64,000 nucleotides of DNA from Cyclaneusma minus (Eukaryota > Ascomycota > Leotiomycetes > Marthamycetales > Marthamycetaceae). Under the pieces are notes generated by a model. The model saw only the letters and a list, made by a program, of their open reading frames with translations. It did not search any database and was not told the origin of the DNA. Positions within the stretch are counted from its first letter, which is position 1; each line of letters starts with the position of its first letter. Positions 48,101 through 59,263 of this stretch are shown here, one piece after another. The stretch is taken from assembly GCA_037179335.1 (NCBI GenBank), contig JAKZHN010000042.1, positions 186,001-250,000 of the forward strand, given 5' to 3'. Made by a program: the position numbers and the translations under genes.

Positions 48101-48400
48101 CTCCAGCTCTACCCGGCCATCCCTTTTTCACTGGCTCTGTGTGCTCGAGAGTGTGGAAGAGAAGGTTACCCCACAAACCTTCCCCACACTTGCCAGCATG
48201 TCCCCACTTGTATGTTTGGACCTGTGTGGCAGGTACAGTCATAGAGAAATGTTTAAAGACCCTGAAATTCCCCCTGTCTTCTTTCCTTCCTTCTCTATGA
48301 CCTCCGGACTCATCATCCTCCGTGTCTATATTCTACCTACTTGCATTTCAATACCAACATCAACCAATTGAAACCAGAACTTCCTTCGACAACCGCCAAA
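45187..48400. other. 3.2-kb intergenic region, no gene recognised
   Basis: Open frames at 45,311-45,664 (+), 45,726-45,995 (-), 46,957-47,145 (-), 47,225-47,515 (+) and 47,967-48,242 (-) show no family similarity or consistent codon use. The last few hundred bases are the alcohol oxidase promoter. A CT-rich stretch at 48,265-48,300 is 100-130 bases before its start. Non-coding RNAs cannot be excluded. Confidence 0.5.
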
Positions 48401-50669
48401 ATGACAGTTCCAGATGAAGTCGACATCATTGTGGTGGGAGGTGGAAGCTGTGGATGTGTTGTTGCTGGCCGGTAAGATTCCTCAATCGACTTGGAAGAAT
48501 GCATGGCACACGACATTTCATAGAAGCTGACTTGGTCGACTCAGTCTTGCGAACCTCGACCACAACCTCCAAGTGCTCCTCATCGAAGGTGGTGAGAGCA
48601 ACTTGAACAACCCCTGGGTCTTCCGTCCGGGTATCTACCCCAGGAACATGAAGTTGGACTCCAAGACTGCCAACTTCTACTACTCTCGCCCCTCGGAATG
48701 GCTCAATGGCCGCCGTGCCATCGTTCCAGTCGCCCACATCCTTGGTGGTGGCTCATCCATCAACTTCATGATGTACACTCGTGCGTCAGCTTCCGACTAC
48801 GATGACTTCCAGGCCAAGGGATGGGAGACCAAGAATCTCATTCCCCTCATGAGGAAGCATGAGACATATCAGCGCGCTTGCAACAACCGGTATGACGGAC
48901 TCTGTCAGAAATTCTTGTCTTGCTTCGGATGCTGACATCCCACAGTGACATACACGGCTTCGAGGGACCCATCAAGGTCTCTTTCGGCAACTACACGTAT
49001 CCCATCATGCAAGACTTCTTGCGTGCTGCGGAGTCCCAGGGCATTCCCACCACTGATGATTTGCAAGACTTGGTCACTGGCCATGGTGCTGAGCACTGGC
49101 TGAAGTGGATCAACCGAGAGACTGGCCGCCGCAGTGACAGCGCCCATGCCTACATCCACTCCACCCGTGCCGTCCACTCGAACTTGCACCTTCAGTGCAA
49201 CACCAAGGCCGACAAGGTCATCATTGAGAACGGCAGAGCTGTCGGTGTCAGGACTGTCCCTACGAAGCCACTCGACCCGAAGGTAAGATCCCCTTGTCCC
49301 CTGATCCCCTTGTCCCCTGATCCCCTTGACCCCTTTTCTCTTGCCGTATTGATACGAGTTCCTCCAAGCAGCAACAATCCAGGACCTTCCGTGCCCGCAA
49401 GCAAATCATCGTCTCGGGTGGTACTCTTTCCAGCCCCCTCATTCTCCAACGCTCCGGTGTTGGTGACCCCAAAAAGTTGCGCAAGGCCGGTGTGAAATGT
49501 ATCGTCGACCTTCCAGGTGTCGGTCAGAACTTCCAGGACCACTACTTGACCTTCGCCCCATACAGGGCCAAGCCTGGCACTGAGTCCTTTGACGACTTCG
49601 TTCGCGGTGACCCCGAGGTGCAGAAGAGGGTCTTTGACGAATGGAACATCAAGGGCACTGGTCCACTGGCGACCAACGGCATCGATGCTGGTGTCAAGAT
49701 CCGCCCCACTGAGGAGGAACTTGCTGACATGGAGAGATGGCCCACGCCACACTTCCGAAGTGGATGGGACAGCTACTTCAAGAACAAGCCTGACAAGCCC
49801 GTCATGCACTACTCCGTCATCGCTGGATGGTTCGGAGACCACATGCTGATGCCTCCCGGCAAGTTCTTCACCATGTTCCACTTCTTGGAATATCCATTCT
49901 CCCGCGGCGAGACTCACATCAAGTCTGCCGACCCCTATGAATCTCCCGACTTCGACGCCGGCTTCATGAACGACGAGCGTGACATGGCACCCATGGTCTG
50001 GGGCTACATCAAGTCTCGTGAGACAGCCCGCCGCATGGACGCCTACGCTGGCGAAGTCACCATGGCGCACCCCATCTACGCGTACGACTCACCCGCTCGC
50101 GCCATGGACATGGACGTTGCCACCACCAACGCCTATGCCGGCCCCAACCACATCTCTGCCAACATTGCCCACGGTTCCTGGTCCCGCCAGCTCGAGCCTG
50201 CTGAGAAGCAGCCCAACACTGCCCATCTCAATGGTCACCAGCGTGATGTCAGACAGGAGCTGGAGTACAGCCACAATGATCTCGTGGCCATTGAGGAGTG
50301 GGTCAAGCACCATGTTGAGACCACTTGGCACAGCTTGGGCACTTGCTCGATGGCTCCACGTGAGGGCAACAGCATTGTGAAGCACGGTGTGTTGGATGAG
50401 AGACTCAATGTGCACGGTGTGAAGGGCCTGAAGGTAGCAGACTTGAGTATCTGCCCTGACAATGTTGGATGCAACACTTTCTCCACTGCGCTTCTCATTG
50501 GTGAGAAGTGCGCTGTCTTGACAGCCGAGGACCTGGGCTACTCTGGCAAGGCCTTGGAGATGAAGGTATATCTTGAACTCGTGTGTGTTGTTTGGATGAT
50601 GCTGACGAAAGGAAATAGGTTCCCAATTACCATGCTCCTGGCGAGACTGTCGGCTTGGCCAGACTTTGA
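48401..50669 (+). CDS. AOX1: Alcohol (methanol-type) oxidase, GMC family, peroxisomal
   Basis: Oxidises short primary alcohols to aldehydes, giving H2O2, with FAD. Five exons (48,401-48,471; 48,545-48,889; 48,946-49,282; 49,372-50,565; 50,619-50,669) give 665 residues, close to the ~663 of yeast alcohol oxidases. The FAD dinucleotide motif VGGGSCGCVVAGR is near 12-24, and the GMC signature ILGGGSSINFMMYTRA lies near 110. The second GMC motif GGTLSSPLILQRSGVG follows intron 3. The catalytic pair is probably H571 (WHSLGTCSM) and N619 (GCNTFSTALLIGE). The last exon of 17 codons ends in -ARL, a peroxisomal PTS1 signal. Intron 3 carries a 16-base tandem repeat (ccccttgtcccctgat, about 2.6 copies). 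Close homologues are known in methylotrophic yeasts and several plant-associated fungi, where pectin methanol is the suggested substrate. Confidence 0.96.
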
Positions 50670-51443
50670 GATGTTCGCCGAAATCTGGTGGACGGCAATT
50701 CTTGCAATTCTTCTGTACCTCTTCGAGGGTGGCGATGAATTTGACTGCTTGCACTTAGGTACCCTCGCACTCCTTTCAAAGCTTGATTAGTAATTCGACA
50801 AAAAGTCTTGCAACTGCGAAAACATGCTTCACCATCTCCTAAAAGTGACAAAAAGTGACATTCTGTATGACTCTGTTGTGCCTGGAGGCCTTTCAACATG
50901 GATCCCATCTTCGACTTTCATTGTATCACCGGGCAACCTGATAGACTCCTTGCAGACTTCTCAACTCAGACTCACCTTAAGAGGGTCTTATGGACTTCTC
51001 AGCTCGGAAATCTCATGAACCTCTTACCTCCGGAGGAAGTCTAGTTGTTCCTGCTGCTGCGCTAGTTAGAGAATCCAAGCTGAAAATGGGACTTAGCATA
51101 ATGCAAAATTGGTACCAATTAGAAGTTGATGTGCACAAAATTATGTGGCTGGATGAACATTTGCTGGTAGAAACCAAACCTGAAAACACAACGGTTTTTC
51201 CATAAAAGAGTCTAATCCGTATGAATAATTCATGCTTTTTTCGGACAGTTATGCTGCTCATGTCGTTTGCTACAGCAATTTTCGCTATATCCTCTCCTCG
51301 TTCTTTTCTTGAATCCCAATCGTTCGTGATATCGTCGAGTCGTTAAAGCCCAATCGTTTTGGTTAAGCATTTCCGTCGTAGTGGTCTTTTGAGGTTATGA
51401 ATGATCACAGTCATACGGTGTGTCTCGTATTTTTGTTTTGGGG
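50670..51443. other. Intergenic between convergent genes
   Basis: These are 3' flanks of alcohol oxidase and the glycosyltransferase. Frames at 50,990-51,205 (+) and 51,013-51,261 (-) overlap each other and look like chance. Nothing else seen. Confidence 0.5.
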
Positions 51444-53635
51444 TTAAGAATGACTGCTTGCGATGGGGTGTTGGTTGTCGTAAACGTCAAGCTCGCTGCC
51501 ATCCCCTGAGTAGCCAATATGATCGCGATTGTCATCAATGATTCGCGCATACTCCAGTAGAAGCCGGTACATATAGATCTGTCCCTTGTTAGCCTTCAAC
51601 TCTTTTGCCTGCTTCATCGAATCGCATAGCAAAGTATCCCGAGCAGTGAGACTGAATGGAGACATGAAACATCATAAGAACGAAGTGCGTGGCATACCTC
51701 AATATCCTCACTCCTCAGTACCTTGTCGGCCCATTCCCTAGCCTGCAGCGCCAATTTCTTCGCCTCAAAGTCATGTCTCGGCACATAAACATCTTCGTTC
51801 GCATAATCCTCGCCCATTCCTGCCTCCACCTGCCCAGCCCCGTGGAATCCAGGTGTCCCAACTCCAATAAAATAAGTCAAAATTGAATAAATGTCGTCAA
51901 ACCGATTATCCATCGGCACAAAATGTCTCCATGCGAACAGTCTTGAGTCATGCCACTCCCGAAAAATCGTCCCCTTGATGCCCAAACTCTTGCTCTGCAG
52001 AAAGGCTCTCCATCTTCCACTGAAGCTGTGTCCGTCCACATCCACCACGTACTTGGACCTGAACTGCTCACCAAGTGCTCCTTGTGGTTTGAAAGTCCAC
52101 ACGTCGTCGTAGAAAGAGCAATCAGGAATACAGCCCCACGCCTCCACAAAACCCACGTCGGTGTGTTCTTCTGCAAATTTTGAAGGTTGGAATTGGTGGA
52201 AATTCTCATAGTTGGTACGATTGTCGGGATTCTCGGTTATGATGCGCACCTCTTGTGATGCCATCTCGGTACTGTTTAGGAACATGACAAGGCGTTGCCG
52301 ATGCATATTGCGCCAGTTCGTCGCCAGTTGTGCGCCACCTGAAGTCACGCCTCGCCAGACTGCTATATCCTTCTTGTCTTCCCAGTCGATGTCGAAGGTC
52401 GAGTTATAGTCATAGCGTTCGTCATGCTTCCAGTACATGTTGGCAGGGAAGAGAATGTCGCTGTTGACGTTCACTTTGCATTCGCCAAAGATGGGGAGCA
52501 ATTTGTTGCTAGCGATGATAGTGCTGGGTGTGAAGAGGAAACCATGATTCCACTCAATCTCAGGTCCGATAGTGCAGAGATCCGTGGAGCGGTTGTAGTT
52601 GGTGATAAAGCCGCCGAGGGGGTCTTTGTAGAGGGCTTCGGCCGAGGCTTGCGTGGAGGAATTATCTCGCGCATGGGATTCTGGAGGGCAAGCTACCTTT
52701 GCGATGTCCATGTACTGTTTGCCATGTGCTGGGAACCATCCGAAGTCCGGAACATCGGTTTCCGTCACGTTGGGATTATATGTGAAGTATCCAGACATTC
52801 CCTGCGTCCACCCAGACTCAGCATCTGGCACAAGTTGCCTCGTTGAGACCTCCTTTTGCAGATGGGCCTGCATATCGTCCCACGGCACCAATACACGAGG
52901 CTGGTCCAATTTATTCATAGCAATATCCATATCCGGCAGCTTCTCAACGAACTTTTCGATCAGCGTCTGCAAAGTCTCTGCTCGCCAATCCGCATTGGTC
53001 AAAGTCCAGATCTTATGATTCCTAATATGGATACCGGACACGCCATCTTGGTCCTTCGACATATGAGCGGCAAGTGCCCGGATTTCGGCTGGTTCGATTC
53101 CCCAAAACGGGCGCAAGTCGTCCATAATCTGCTCGAAGTCATCGACGTTGTGTACATTCTGGTCCCGCGCATAGATGTACCACTCTTTGAAACCAGGAGG
53201 AGGGTGCCTGTCATATTTGCGCCGGTACTTGGCTACGGTATCTCGGAAGGTTGTGGATCGATCGTTCTCGTAGACATTCCATGCTTCGTCGGCAGCTTGC
53301 ATTAAACTCGCGACGGGGTGGTTGTCAGCAATAGCGCCATCGAAGTCATTGTTATCCGAAGCATCTTGGCTGGAGTCTTCGTCATCGTTGTTTTGTATAG
53401 CTGGCTCCGTGTCCTGGAAGTATGGTGTCAGCTTAAAACTTCTAGGCACCATCTTTCGGCCTCTACTCACCAGCGAGTCGTCTGCTGGAGTCTTTTGCAG
53501 ACCCGGGATATGAATGTCGTCAATTTTCGAGGGCAAATCAGAACCGGAAAGCCACAGCAGGTTAACAAAAAGAAAAGCGCCGCCAATGGCAATGAGAAAC
53601 ACGAGAAGTCTCCGGCCCCCACGTTCAGAAGCCAT
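51444..53635 (-). CDS. Glycosyltransferase family 90 (CAP10-like), type II membrane protein
   Basis: Three exons (53,635-53,471; 53,413-51,698; 51,578-51,444) give 671 residues. Start ATG 53,635 has a good context (ggccATGGct), and the frame upstream has no ATG. A short basic N-tail plus one hydrophobic helix (LLVFLIAIGGAFLFVNLLWL, about 9-29) make a Golgi-type signal anchor. The lumenal part carries DIAVWRGVTSGG (W408) and KYVVDVDGHSFSGRW (from K509), both typical of the CAP10/GT90 domain. Intron 1 (57 bases) is a multiple of three without stops and could be read through, but gtgagt...ccag is clearly intronic. Intron 2 (119 bases) joins EDIE to IYMYRLLLEYARIIDD, restoring the family C-terminus. 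It probably adds xylose or a related sugar to wall or capsule-like glycans; the exact donor is unknown. Confidence 0.93.
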
Positions 53636-54458
53636 GGCCGCCGGGTCGTTACAGGCTGTTGTGAAGCCCGGCGCGGATGTCACCGATTCATTTCAAGCAA
53701 ACAGGTAGAGATGGGACGGGGCGGATAGGTGAAGTTGGGCGGTTCATGTTGTCAGACGTCGGGCTTCAAAGAGAAGGACCATGTCACAATTCCCATGCCC
53801 AGGCTCAGCTTTCGCGGCGTACACGCGCTCGGCGGGGAGACCGACATCCTCCGACTGGACCCACACAAACTCTATGTGGGTTCCTGTATTCGGCCTTCCC
53901 CACATATTACTGTGCCTGATTTTAATCTCACCCCCATATAATTAGTGGCGCCACACGAAATCAACCGCCCTACCAACCTTGAACGGTCTGACAGACGTGC
54001 GGGTGGCGCAAGTGGCTGGCTAGTACCTGAGTTCCAGGTTTTTGACTTTGGGGTAAACTACCTACTCTATGTCGGCCCGGTGCGGATGCATAAGCGTGCC
54101 AGCAGATTGGTACACGCTTTCTTGTATATCATCTATCTAATTATAGAACAAGAAATTCCCCAAAAAGGACCGTTTAAAAATACATGACCGGGGGCCAACC
54201 TTAGCATGGCCAGCACCTGTACTACATGTAGTAGTGGCTGGTGTCCCTTCAAATGGCCCGTGCACAGCACTAGGCCCCATCCACCTCGCCGACCGCCAAG
54301 CCATCCCGAAGCAAGAAATTTCCTCCGCCTAGCCCCCTAGCCCAAAATCCAACCACACACCATCGCCGGCCTGACTCACGCTTTCTCCATCTCCCCACCA
54401 GCCCTACTTAGCACCAAATCAGCGAGCATCACCCATCAATTCATCCGAATCCACAACA
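53636..54458. other. Intergenic: glycosyltransferase promoter and tRNA 5' flank
   Basis: No gene is supported. Two short direct words, ctgtactacatg-like and tagtagtggctggtgtcc near 54,215-54,245, are the only patterns noticed. Frames at 53,677-53,919 and 53,945-54,187 have no protein character. Confidence 0.45.
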
Positions 54459-54565
54459 GCCTCCGTAGCTCAATCGGTAGAGCGTTTGACTCTTAGCTAC
54501 CTCCTCCCCCCAAGGAAGAGATACAAGGCATCAAAAGGTTGCGGGTTCGACCCCCGCCGGGGGCT
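54459..54565 (+). tRNA. tRNA-Lys(CUU) with 34-base intron
   Basis: Acceptor stem GCCTCCG (54,459-54,465) pairs with CGGGGGC (54,558-54,564), with one G-T pair. The D-arm contains GCTCAATCGGTAGAGC. The anticodon stem tttga (54,485-54,489) pairs with tcaaa (54,531-54,535), and the anticodon CTT is 54,492-54,494. The T-arm is GCGGG-TTCGACC-CCCGC. An intron at 54,496-54,529 sits at the canonical place, one base after the anticodon, and removing it leaves a 7-base loop ctcttaa. Internal A- and B-box promoters are part of the gene. Confidence 0.96.
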
Positions 54566-54612
54566 CGATACCCCCGGAATACCGAGTTAACTCGGTATAT
54601 CCTCCTGGCTGA

Positions 54613-54638
54613 TTTTTTGGATTTTTTTTGGATTTTTT
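54613..54638 (+). terminator. RNA polymerase III T-run terminator
   Basis: Runs of six, eight and six T residues (54,613-54,618; 54,622-54,629; 54,633-54,638) start 48 bases after the tRNA on the coding strand, suitable for Pol III termination. Confidence 0.75.
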
Positions 54639-55104
54639 CTGGAGGTTGAAATGAGAATTTGGTTCTTGACTTGGTTCGAGCGGACTAGGCTGGCTATCTT
54701 GCTGTAGATGAGTATGGAAAGGCCGAAAGCCCCGAGGGACGAATGAAATCACTGTTTTCTTCTCGCTGGTGGTGTCTTTTGGTCCTTTCGCTGATTTTTT
54801 CAACAAGTTTTGCGAGACTGAACTTTGGTTCTTGACTTTCAAGACTTGGCGCTGCTACGTCGATCCCAGGTTTCAGCAACGCTTACGCCTTCCGAAACGC
54901 CTTGAACACTCCCTCCAAATTGCAGGGAGGAAAACAGAATACGTTGAGGTTGAAATCTCTTTTCGTGGAACCGCTGATTCTCAAGGCTCACGACGTCTCG
55001 CGGCTCGCATTCGCAATTCATAACTTGATGATCGACGACCAAGTCACCAGGATCGACTACTCAGAAGCACAACTTCAAGTCAGTCTGGCAGCAACTTCAA
55101 CATA

Positions 55105-55425
55105 GTTCAAGTTCAAGTTCATATTGCAGGGCCAGCTTCACTCCAGATTCAAGCGCAGCTTTAACTTCAAATTCAAGCACAACTTCAAAGTTCAACTTAG
55201 CAACTTCAACTTGGAAGCCTCAACTTCAGATTCAAGCGCAACTGTGTTCAGCTTGACAACTTCAACTACAACTTCAACTTCAACTCCAGCTTCAATTTCA
55301 AGCGCAGCTTCAAATTTAAGCGCAACTCCAGGTTCAAGCGCAGCTTCAAATTTAAGCGCAACTCCAGGTTCAAGCGCAGCCTCAAATTTAAGCGCAACTT
55401 CAACTTCGGGTTCAAGCGCAACCTG
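55105..55425 (+). repeat. TTCAA/GCGCAA low-complexity array with a 36-base unit
   Basis: From about 55,105 the sequence is a chain of ttcaa-, cttcaactt- and agcgcaactt-type words. At about 55,300-55,405 it condenses into nearly three copies of a 36-base unit (gcgcagcttcaaatttaa followed by gcgcaactccaggttcaa). All frames across it are open because the unit lacks stops, giving false serine/threonine-rich or leucine/asparagine-rich proteins. Confidence 0.88.
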
Positions 55426-55486
55426 CCCCTTCCCACGTCACGATGTAACATATAGAACACCCTGCGCCTTCCACACCACTCCCTTG

Positions 55487-55795
55487 GCTCTTGGCTCGAC
55501 GTGCAACAAAACCTCCCCCGAAATCCCAAGGACTATCTGCCCGATTCAGAAATAGAACTGTTTGTCATCACGATAATGTGCATTTGTCACCACGTTGGTG
55601 GCGTTGGTTACACAGGGCAGAGACTGTCCAGTCCAGCGTTTCGGCGAAAACATCAAACCCGTTGGACCATCTTGGCTCTTGGCCCGACGTGCGACAAATT
55701 CCCATTCAACGACCATCTCCATGGGCAAAAGAAAGTTCCTTGGTTCTTTTTCCACGTTTGGAGCTGCTTGGCTCTTGGCTCGATGTGCAACAAAG
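55487..55795 (+). repeat. Dispersed 27-base phrase, three copies
   Basis: The phrase cttggctcttggctcgacgt followed by gcaacaaa occurs near 55,491, 55,672 and 55,770 with one to three mismatches. Spacing is about 180 and 100 bases. The intervening DNA is not obviously repeated. It could be the remnant of a longer duplicated segment. Confidence 0.7.
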
Positions 55796-56380
55796 ACATA
55801 TGGGAGAGGTCTTCGTTGGGAGACTTCATCACCATTGTCATCAGTTCGAGTTCTCTAGCCCTGCACGGCAATCAGGAGCATATGACATATGCCATGATTT
55901 CCATGTTTTACTCTACTCCGCATATCTCGGACGGCGTGGTCCGTGGAATAAGCTGATTGTCACCTATCTCTTCTCGCTCGGTATGATAGACCCCGGAGGT
56001 GATGACTAGAAGAACTACCTCGGCATAACTTCATGACCTTGTCACTGTATCTTCTGGCCGGTAGACTTGTGTAAGGGCAGTAGACGCTCAAGCTATATCA
56101 AAAGTAGAGTGACTCCTTCTCTCAGAGGCGGCAAGTTCAAAGGTATTATGAATGTGTTGAATGTTCGAATTCTGAGCTAGAAACCCAGAGGGGGTATGAC
56201 GATCTGTCAGACCTGTACCATAGAAAGAGCTATGTACTTGCTTTTGTGTCCCGTGGCCCCAGAACACCAGCAAATGCATCTATTATCCCCTTTCTCCATG
56301 CAGTAGCCTCAAAAAGAACCACCCAACGCCATGAATGCAGTGATAATTGTCTTCTGGTCCCCCTGTTCTCTATCCCCCTC

Positions 56381-58138
56381 TCATGAGAACAACTTCTCTG
56401 CATCGATCCTGGCACAGAACTTCGCCACAACCGGGCCCATACCATTTCCATACGCCGGCATGATAACGGCATCCTCCGAATTCTTCACCTCCTCATCAAC
56501 CACCACTCCCATCACAGGATACTGGGGCCTGCTTCCCAGAATAATCTCAAAGTCGTTCTGGCCCCACGTCATCACCACCTTCCCGCTCTTCCTCACAGTC
56601 AGCTTGCCGAAGTAACCTTGCTCATCCACAGTTGGTATTTTCGGGACTGCGGTGCCTTGCTGGCCTTCGGGTTGGATGAACTCGTCTTCGGGTCTGGAAG
56701 CTCTGGTGAGGTCGATGTGGTTTACCGTCTTCTTCACCTCTCCTTCCTTCTTGATTTTGACGGAGGCGGGGGCGTCTTCTTTCTCTTCTTGCTTGATCAG
56801 AGAGCGGTCTGGGTTGTTCAATGGAGGCAGATAGCAGGGAAATTGCCAGAGGAAAATCTTGCCGTCGTCCTGCTCCCCATCAGCATCGCCGCCAGCCTTG
56901 GGTACGGCTTGGGGGAGAGCGAGAAGTTCATTCGAAAGAGCTTGCATGTCTTCGATGATGCGCGTGCCTTCCTCATCATCCGAGTCGACTCCGAGATTAC
57001 GGTTCTTGGCCCTGGCTGCTATCTTCGCTTGCGTGGGTGCTAGAGGTTCTTGCGCTGCTGGTGGCAGGGAGATGTCACCATACTTCTTGCGGCTCGGCGA
57101 AGGTTTGAATTTGAGCTCTGGTGAGCTGTCAGGTTCGGCCTTGACCTTAGGAGAGCTCGAGGGCATTCTGAACTGTGGTGCAGCGGGTGCAGCGTCTGTC
57201 ATAACCACATCGTCGTCTGATTCTGCAGAAGCCTCGGTTTTGACGCCAGGTTCCGTCTTGACTTTGGTCGGCTTCTTGCGTTCGTACCTGGGGATTCGGA
57301 TCGGACGTAGACCCTTCTGGGAGTTTCCCTTGGCCTTCCTCGAAGCAGTAATGACCAAATCATCATCATCACTGACTTCCATGATATCCTCGATGTTCTT
57401 CCTGTCACCACGCTCGTCATCCGTGTCGTCGCCGCCTCCTCCTTCACGTTTGACACCACTACCCCCCCCTCCTCCTCCTCCGCTTCCACCAAAGGTAGCC
57501 CCTCCATGTCCTCCTGCCCGATCTCTCTTGATAGACGCAGGTAGAACTCCAAAGATACCACTGGAACTCAAGCTTCCACCTCTTGTACTTGTACCTCTGC
57601 CCCGTCCTCGTCCTCGATCATGACCTCGCAGCCTCGCTTGAAAGCGCGCGTCTCGGTCTGCTTCCCTGTTTCGCTCAAGCTCTCGTTGATTTGCCTCATC
57701 TTCGAATTGCTTCAATTCTTCCTGGGTTCGTCGTACATTCTTGGGCTTGAATTTTGCGCGGCCGGCGGGGGCACCGCGTGCAGGAGCAGCTGAAGCAGCA
57801 TTGGTACTACTGGATGGTGCACTGCTTGAGGATCCAGCATTGGGAAGAACAACCTGAGCGCCTCCTCTGCTTAGTCGGTTCAGCGAGGCGAGACGCTGAG
57901 CAGGCTGGCGCGCAGCAGGTGGGAGAGCAGAATCTGCGGCTTCTGTAGCTTGGCCTGAAACTGTTTCTGAGGAGTTGGGAAGCGGGTCTGCGAATGGGTC
58001 GTCTGCTTGGGATGAAGGGTTCGCTGGAGCAGCATCGTCGGCGGGAGGCGGTTGGGCAGCTCCTCCTCGACCGCGGCCTCGACCACGGGCTCTCGTGCCT
58101 CGAGTGGTGCCTCCACCACGAGTGGTTTTGGGAGGCAT
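56381..58138 (-). CDS. RPC53: DNA-directed RNA polymerase III subunit Rpc53/Rpc4
   Basis: This subunit pairs with Rpc37 as a TFIIF-like module in Pol III, acting in initiation, termination and reinitiation in the nucleus. It is a single exon of 585 residues. The N-terminus is an RGG-rich basic tail, then Ala/Pro/Ser-rich linkers, a charged helix (EELKQFEDEANQRELERN), an RGRGRG stretch and a long acidic/Lys-rich middle. The conserved RPC4 domain is C-terminal (about 440-585). It contains FLWQFPCYLPPL and GYFGKLTVRKSGKVVMTWG, the strand pattern shared by the family, and ends NGMGPVVAKFCARIDAEKLF. It lies on the same side of the tRNA gene that its polymerase would transcribe, which is coincidence. 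Confidence 0.9.
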   Translation of the reverse strand: MPPKTTRGGGTTRGTRARGRGRGRGGAAQPPPADDAAPANPSSQADDPFADPLPNSSETVSGQATEAADSALPPAARQPAQRLASLNRLSRGGAQVVLPNAGSSSSAPSSSTNAASAAPARGAPAGRAKFKPKNVRRTQEELKQFEDEANQRELERNREADRDARFQARLRGHDRGRGRGRGTSTRGGSLSSSGIFGVLPASIKRDRAGGHGGATFGGSGGGGGGGSGVKREGGGGDDTDDERGDRKNIEDIMEVSDDDDLVITASRKAKGNSQKGLRPIRIPRYERKKPTKVKTEPGVKTEASAESDDDVVMTDAAPAAPQFRMPSSSPKVKAEPDSSPELKFKPSPSRKKYGDISLPPAAQEPLAPTQAKIAARAKNRNLGVDSDDEEGTRIIEDMQALSNELLALPQAVPKAGGDADGEQDDGKIFLWQFPCYLPPLNNPDRSLIKQEEKEDAPASVKIKKEGEVKKTVNHIDLTRASRPEDEFIQPEGQQGTAVPKIPTVDEQGYFGKLTVRKSGKVVMTWGQNDFEIILGSRPQYPVMGVVVDEEVKNSEDAVIMPAYGNGMGPVVAKFCARIDAEKLFS

Positions 58139-59263
58139 TGTCGTGGCTGAAAATGAACGACTGGAGGAATCAATTGTTCATTCGGGCGGGCTTTCGTGCA
58201 GCTGCAATAGGCGGAGAGAAGACGCAACCGTGATGGCGCAAATAAATTGTCGAGGCTGTTCAGAAATTCAGAGTCACAGCCTCGAGCTTTGCGCCGACCG
58301 GCCTGTGGTTAATCCGTAGCCGAGTGGTGGGGAATGGCGGGGCACTAAAGTACCAACGATTATGATGCGAACCCGAGATTCATCATTCACGACAGCTGAA
58401 GTGACAGCTCGAACATCCATCCAACTTGAGCGATCGTTGAGGTGCATTTTCAAATTCCATGCTCCCGGTGCTACCAGGAACAGAGTCCTCGTGCGAAGAA
58501 CATGGCCGGCTTATTTGATCCTCTCTGGTCGGGCAATTACACCCAAGTCCTAGTAAGTCTCAATCAACTATTGGATCCATTGACAGATATATGTAAGTCA
58601 GTTTCAGCCTGTTTATATTGTTTACTCTGGATTATTATGAGCCAGAGTACCTCAGGACCCAGGCACTGTACCGAGTTACTGAGAGCATTGAGTACTGGAC
58701 CTTGATTGTCATCTCGGCGACGAAAGCACTTCACGACTCCACAGCCTACAGCTACCACACGAGATGTGTTCACCGTGTTTCAAAGCAAGACCAGCTACTG
58801 CACCCCACAGTCTTGTTGCATCAAGACCAGGTCGTCAAAGCCGCCACTCCCCGCCTTTCCCCGCTGCCGGCTCCAGATGCCGTCGAACGGCACCCCACCC
58901 CCAACCTTTCCGTTAGATAACCCAACTTCCAATGTCGCGAGCCGTCACCCGTGCCATCACATCGGAATCTTCGAGGCAACGAAATGCTGTGATACCGCCC
59001 TCTATCACTTTGGACTGCGGGAATACGGGGAAGTCTCATTCTGATACATCTGCACGGTGATAGGAAAGGCTACTTGCATCCATCTTTATTATTTATTTGC
59101 TTTTGGAGTCCTCTGTTTCTCAACTTTCTCAACATCTCAACATTTGAACTTTCTTCTGTCCATCTCAGAGCTTCAGCTTCTTCGTCTTATATATCATAGA
59201 TAGAGTATTTCCTCCTTTTTTCCTCCTTTACTTCGCTGCTCAAACTAAGAGTATCTATCTAAA
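58139..59263. promoter_or_regulatory. Divergent intergenic region, RPC53 / FAD monooxygenase
   Basis: This 1.1-kb region lies between divergent starts. A CCAAT word is at 58,929-58,933. A pyrimidine-rich leader (cctctgtttctcaactttct and following, 59,110-59,235) precedes the monooxygenase start. An ATG at 58,503 opens a short frame (MAGLFDPLWSGNYTQVL) that ends in a gtaagt donor-like site. I could not build a continuing exon, so a small gene here is possible but unsupported. Confidence 0.4.

Larger units (their letters stand above)
54639..56380. other. Intergenic, repeat-rich, no gene recognised
   Basis: This 1.7-kb stretch between the tRNA and RPC53 is filled by the TTCAA-type tandem region and by a 27-base phrase present three times (listed separately). 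Long frames such as 55,124-55,555 and 55,491-56,009 come from repeats. The frame at 54,531-54,842 (-) overlaps the tRNA and is an artefact. Confidence 0.5.

Noticed and set aside
54531..54842. Minus-strand open frame ending in a GVEPATF-like sequence
   Set aside because: It overlaps the T-arm of the tRNA-Lys gene; this wording is the antisense translation of a tRNA and a well-known annotation artefact.
55124..55555. Ser/Thr-rich 143-residue frame resembling a cell-wall protein
   Set aside because: Produced by the stop-free 36-base repeat; no signal peptide and the opposite strand is equally open.
58503..58920. Possible small gene starting MAGLFDPLWSGNYTQVL
   Set aside because: The frame reaches a gtaagt donor, but every acceptor tested nearby gives an early stop; left as unsupported.
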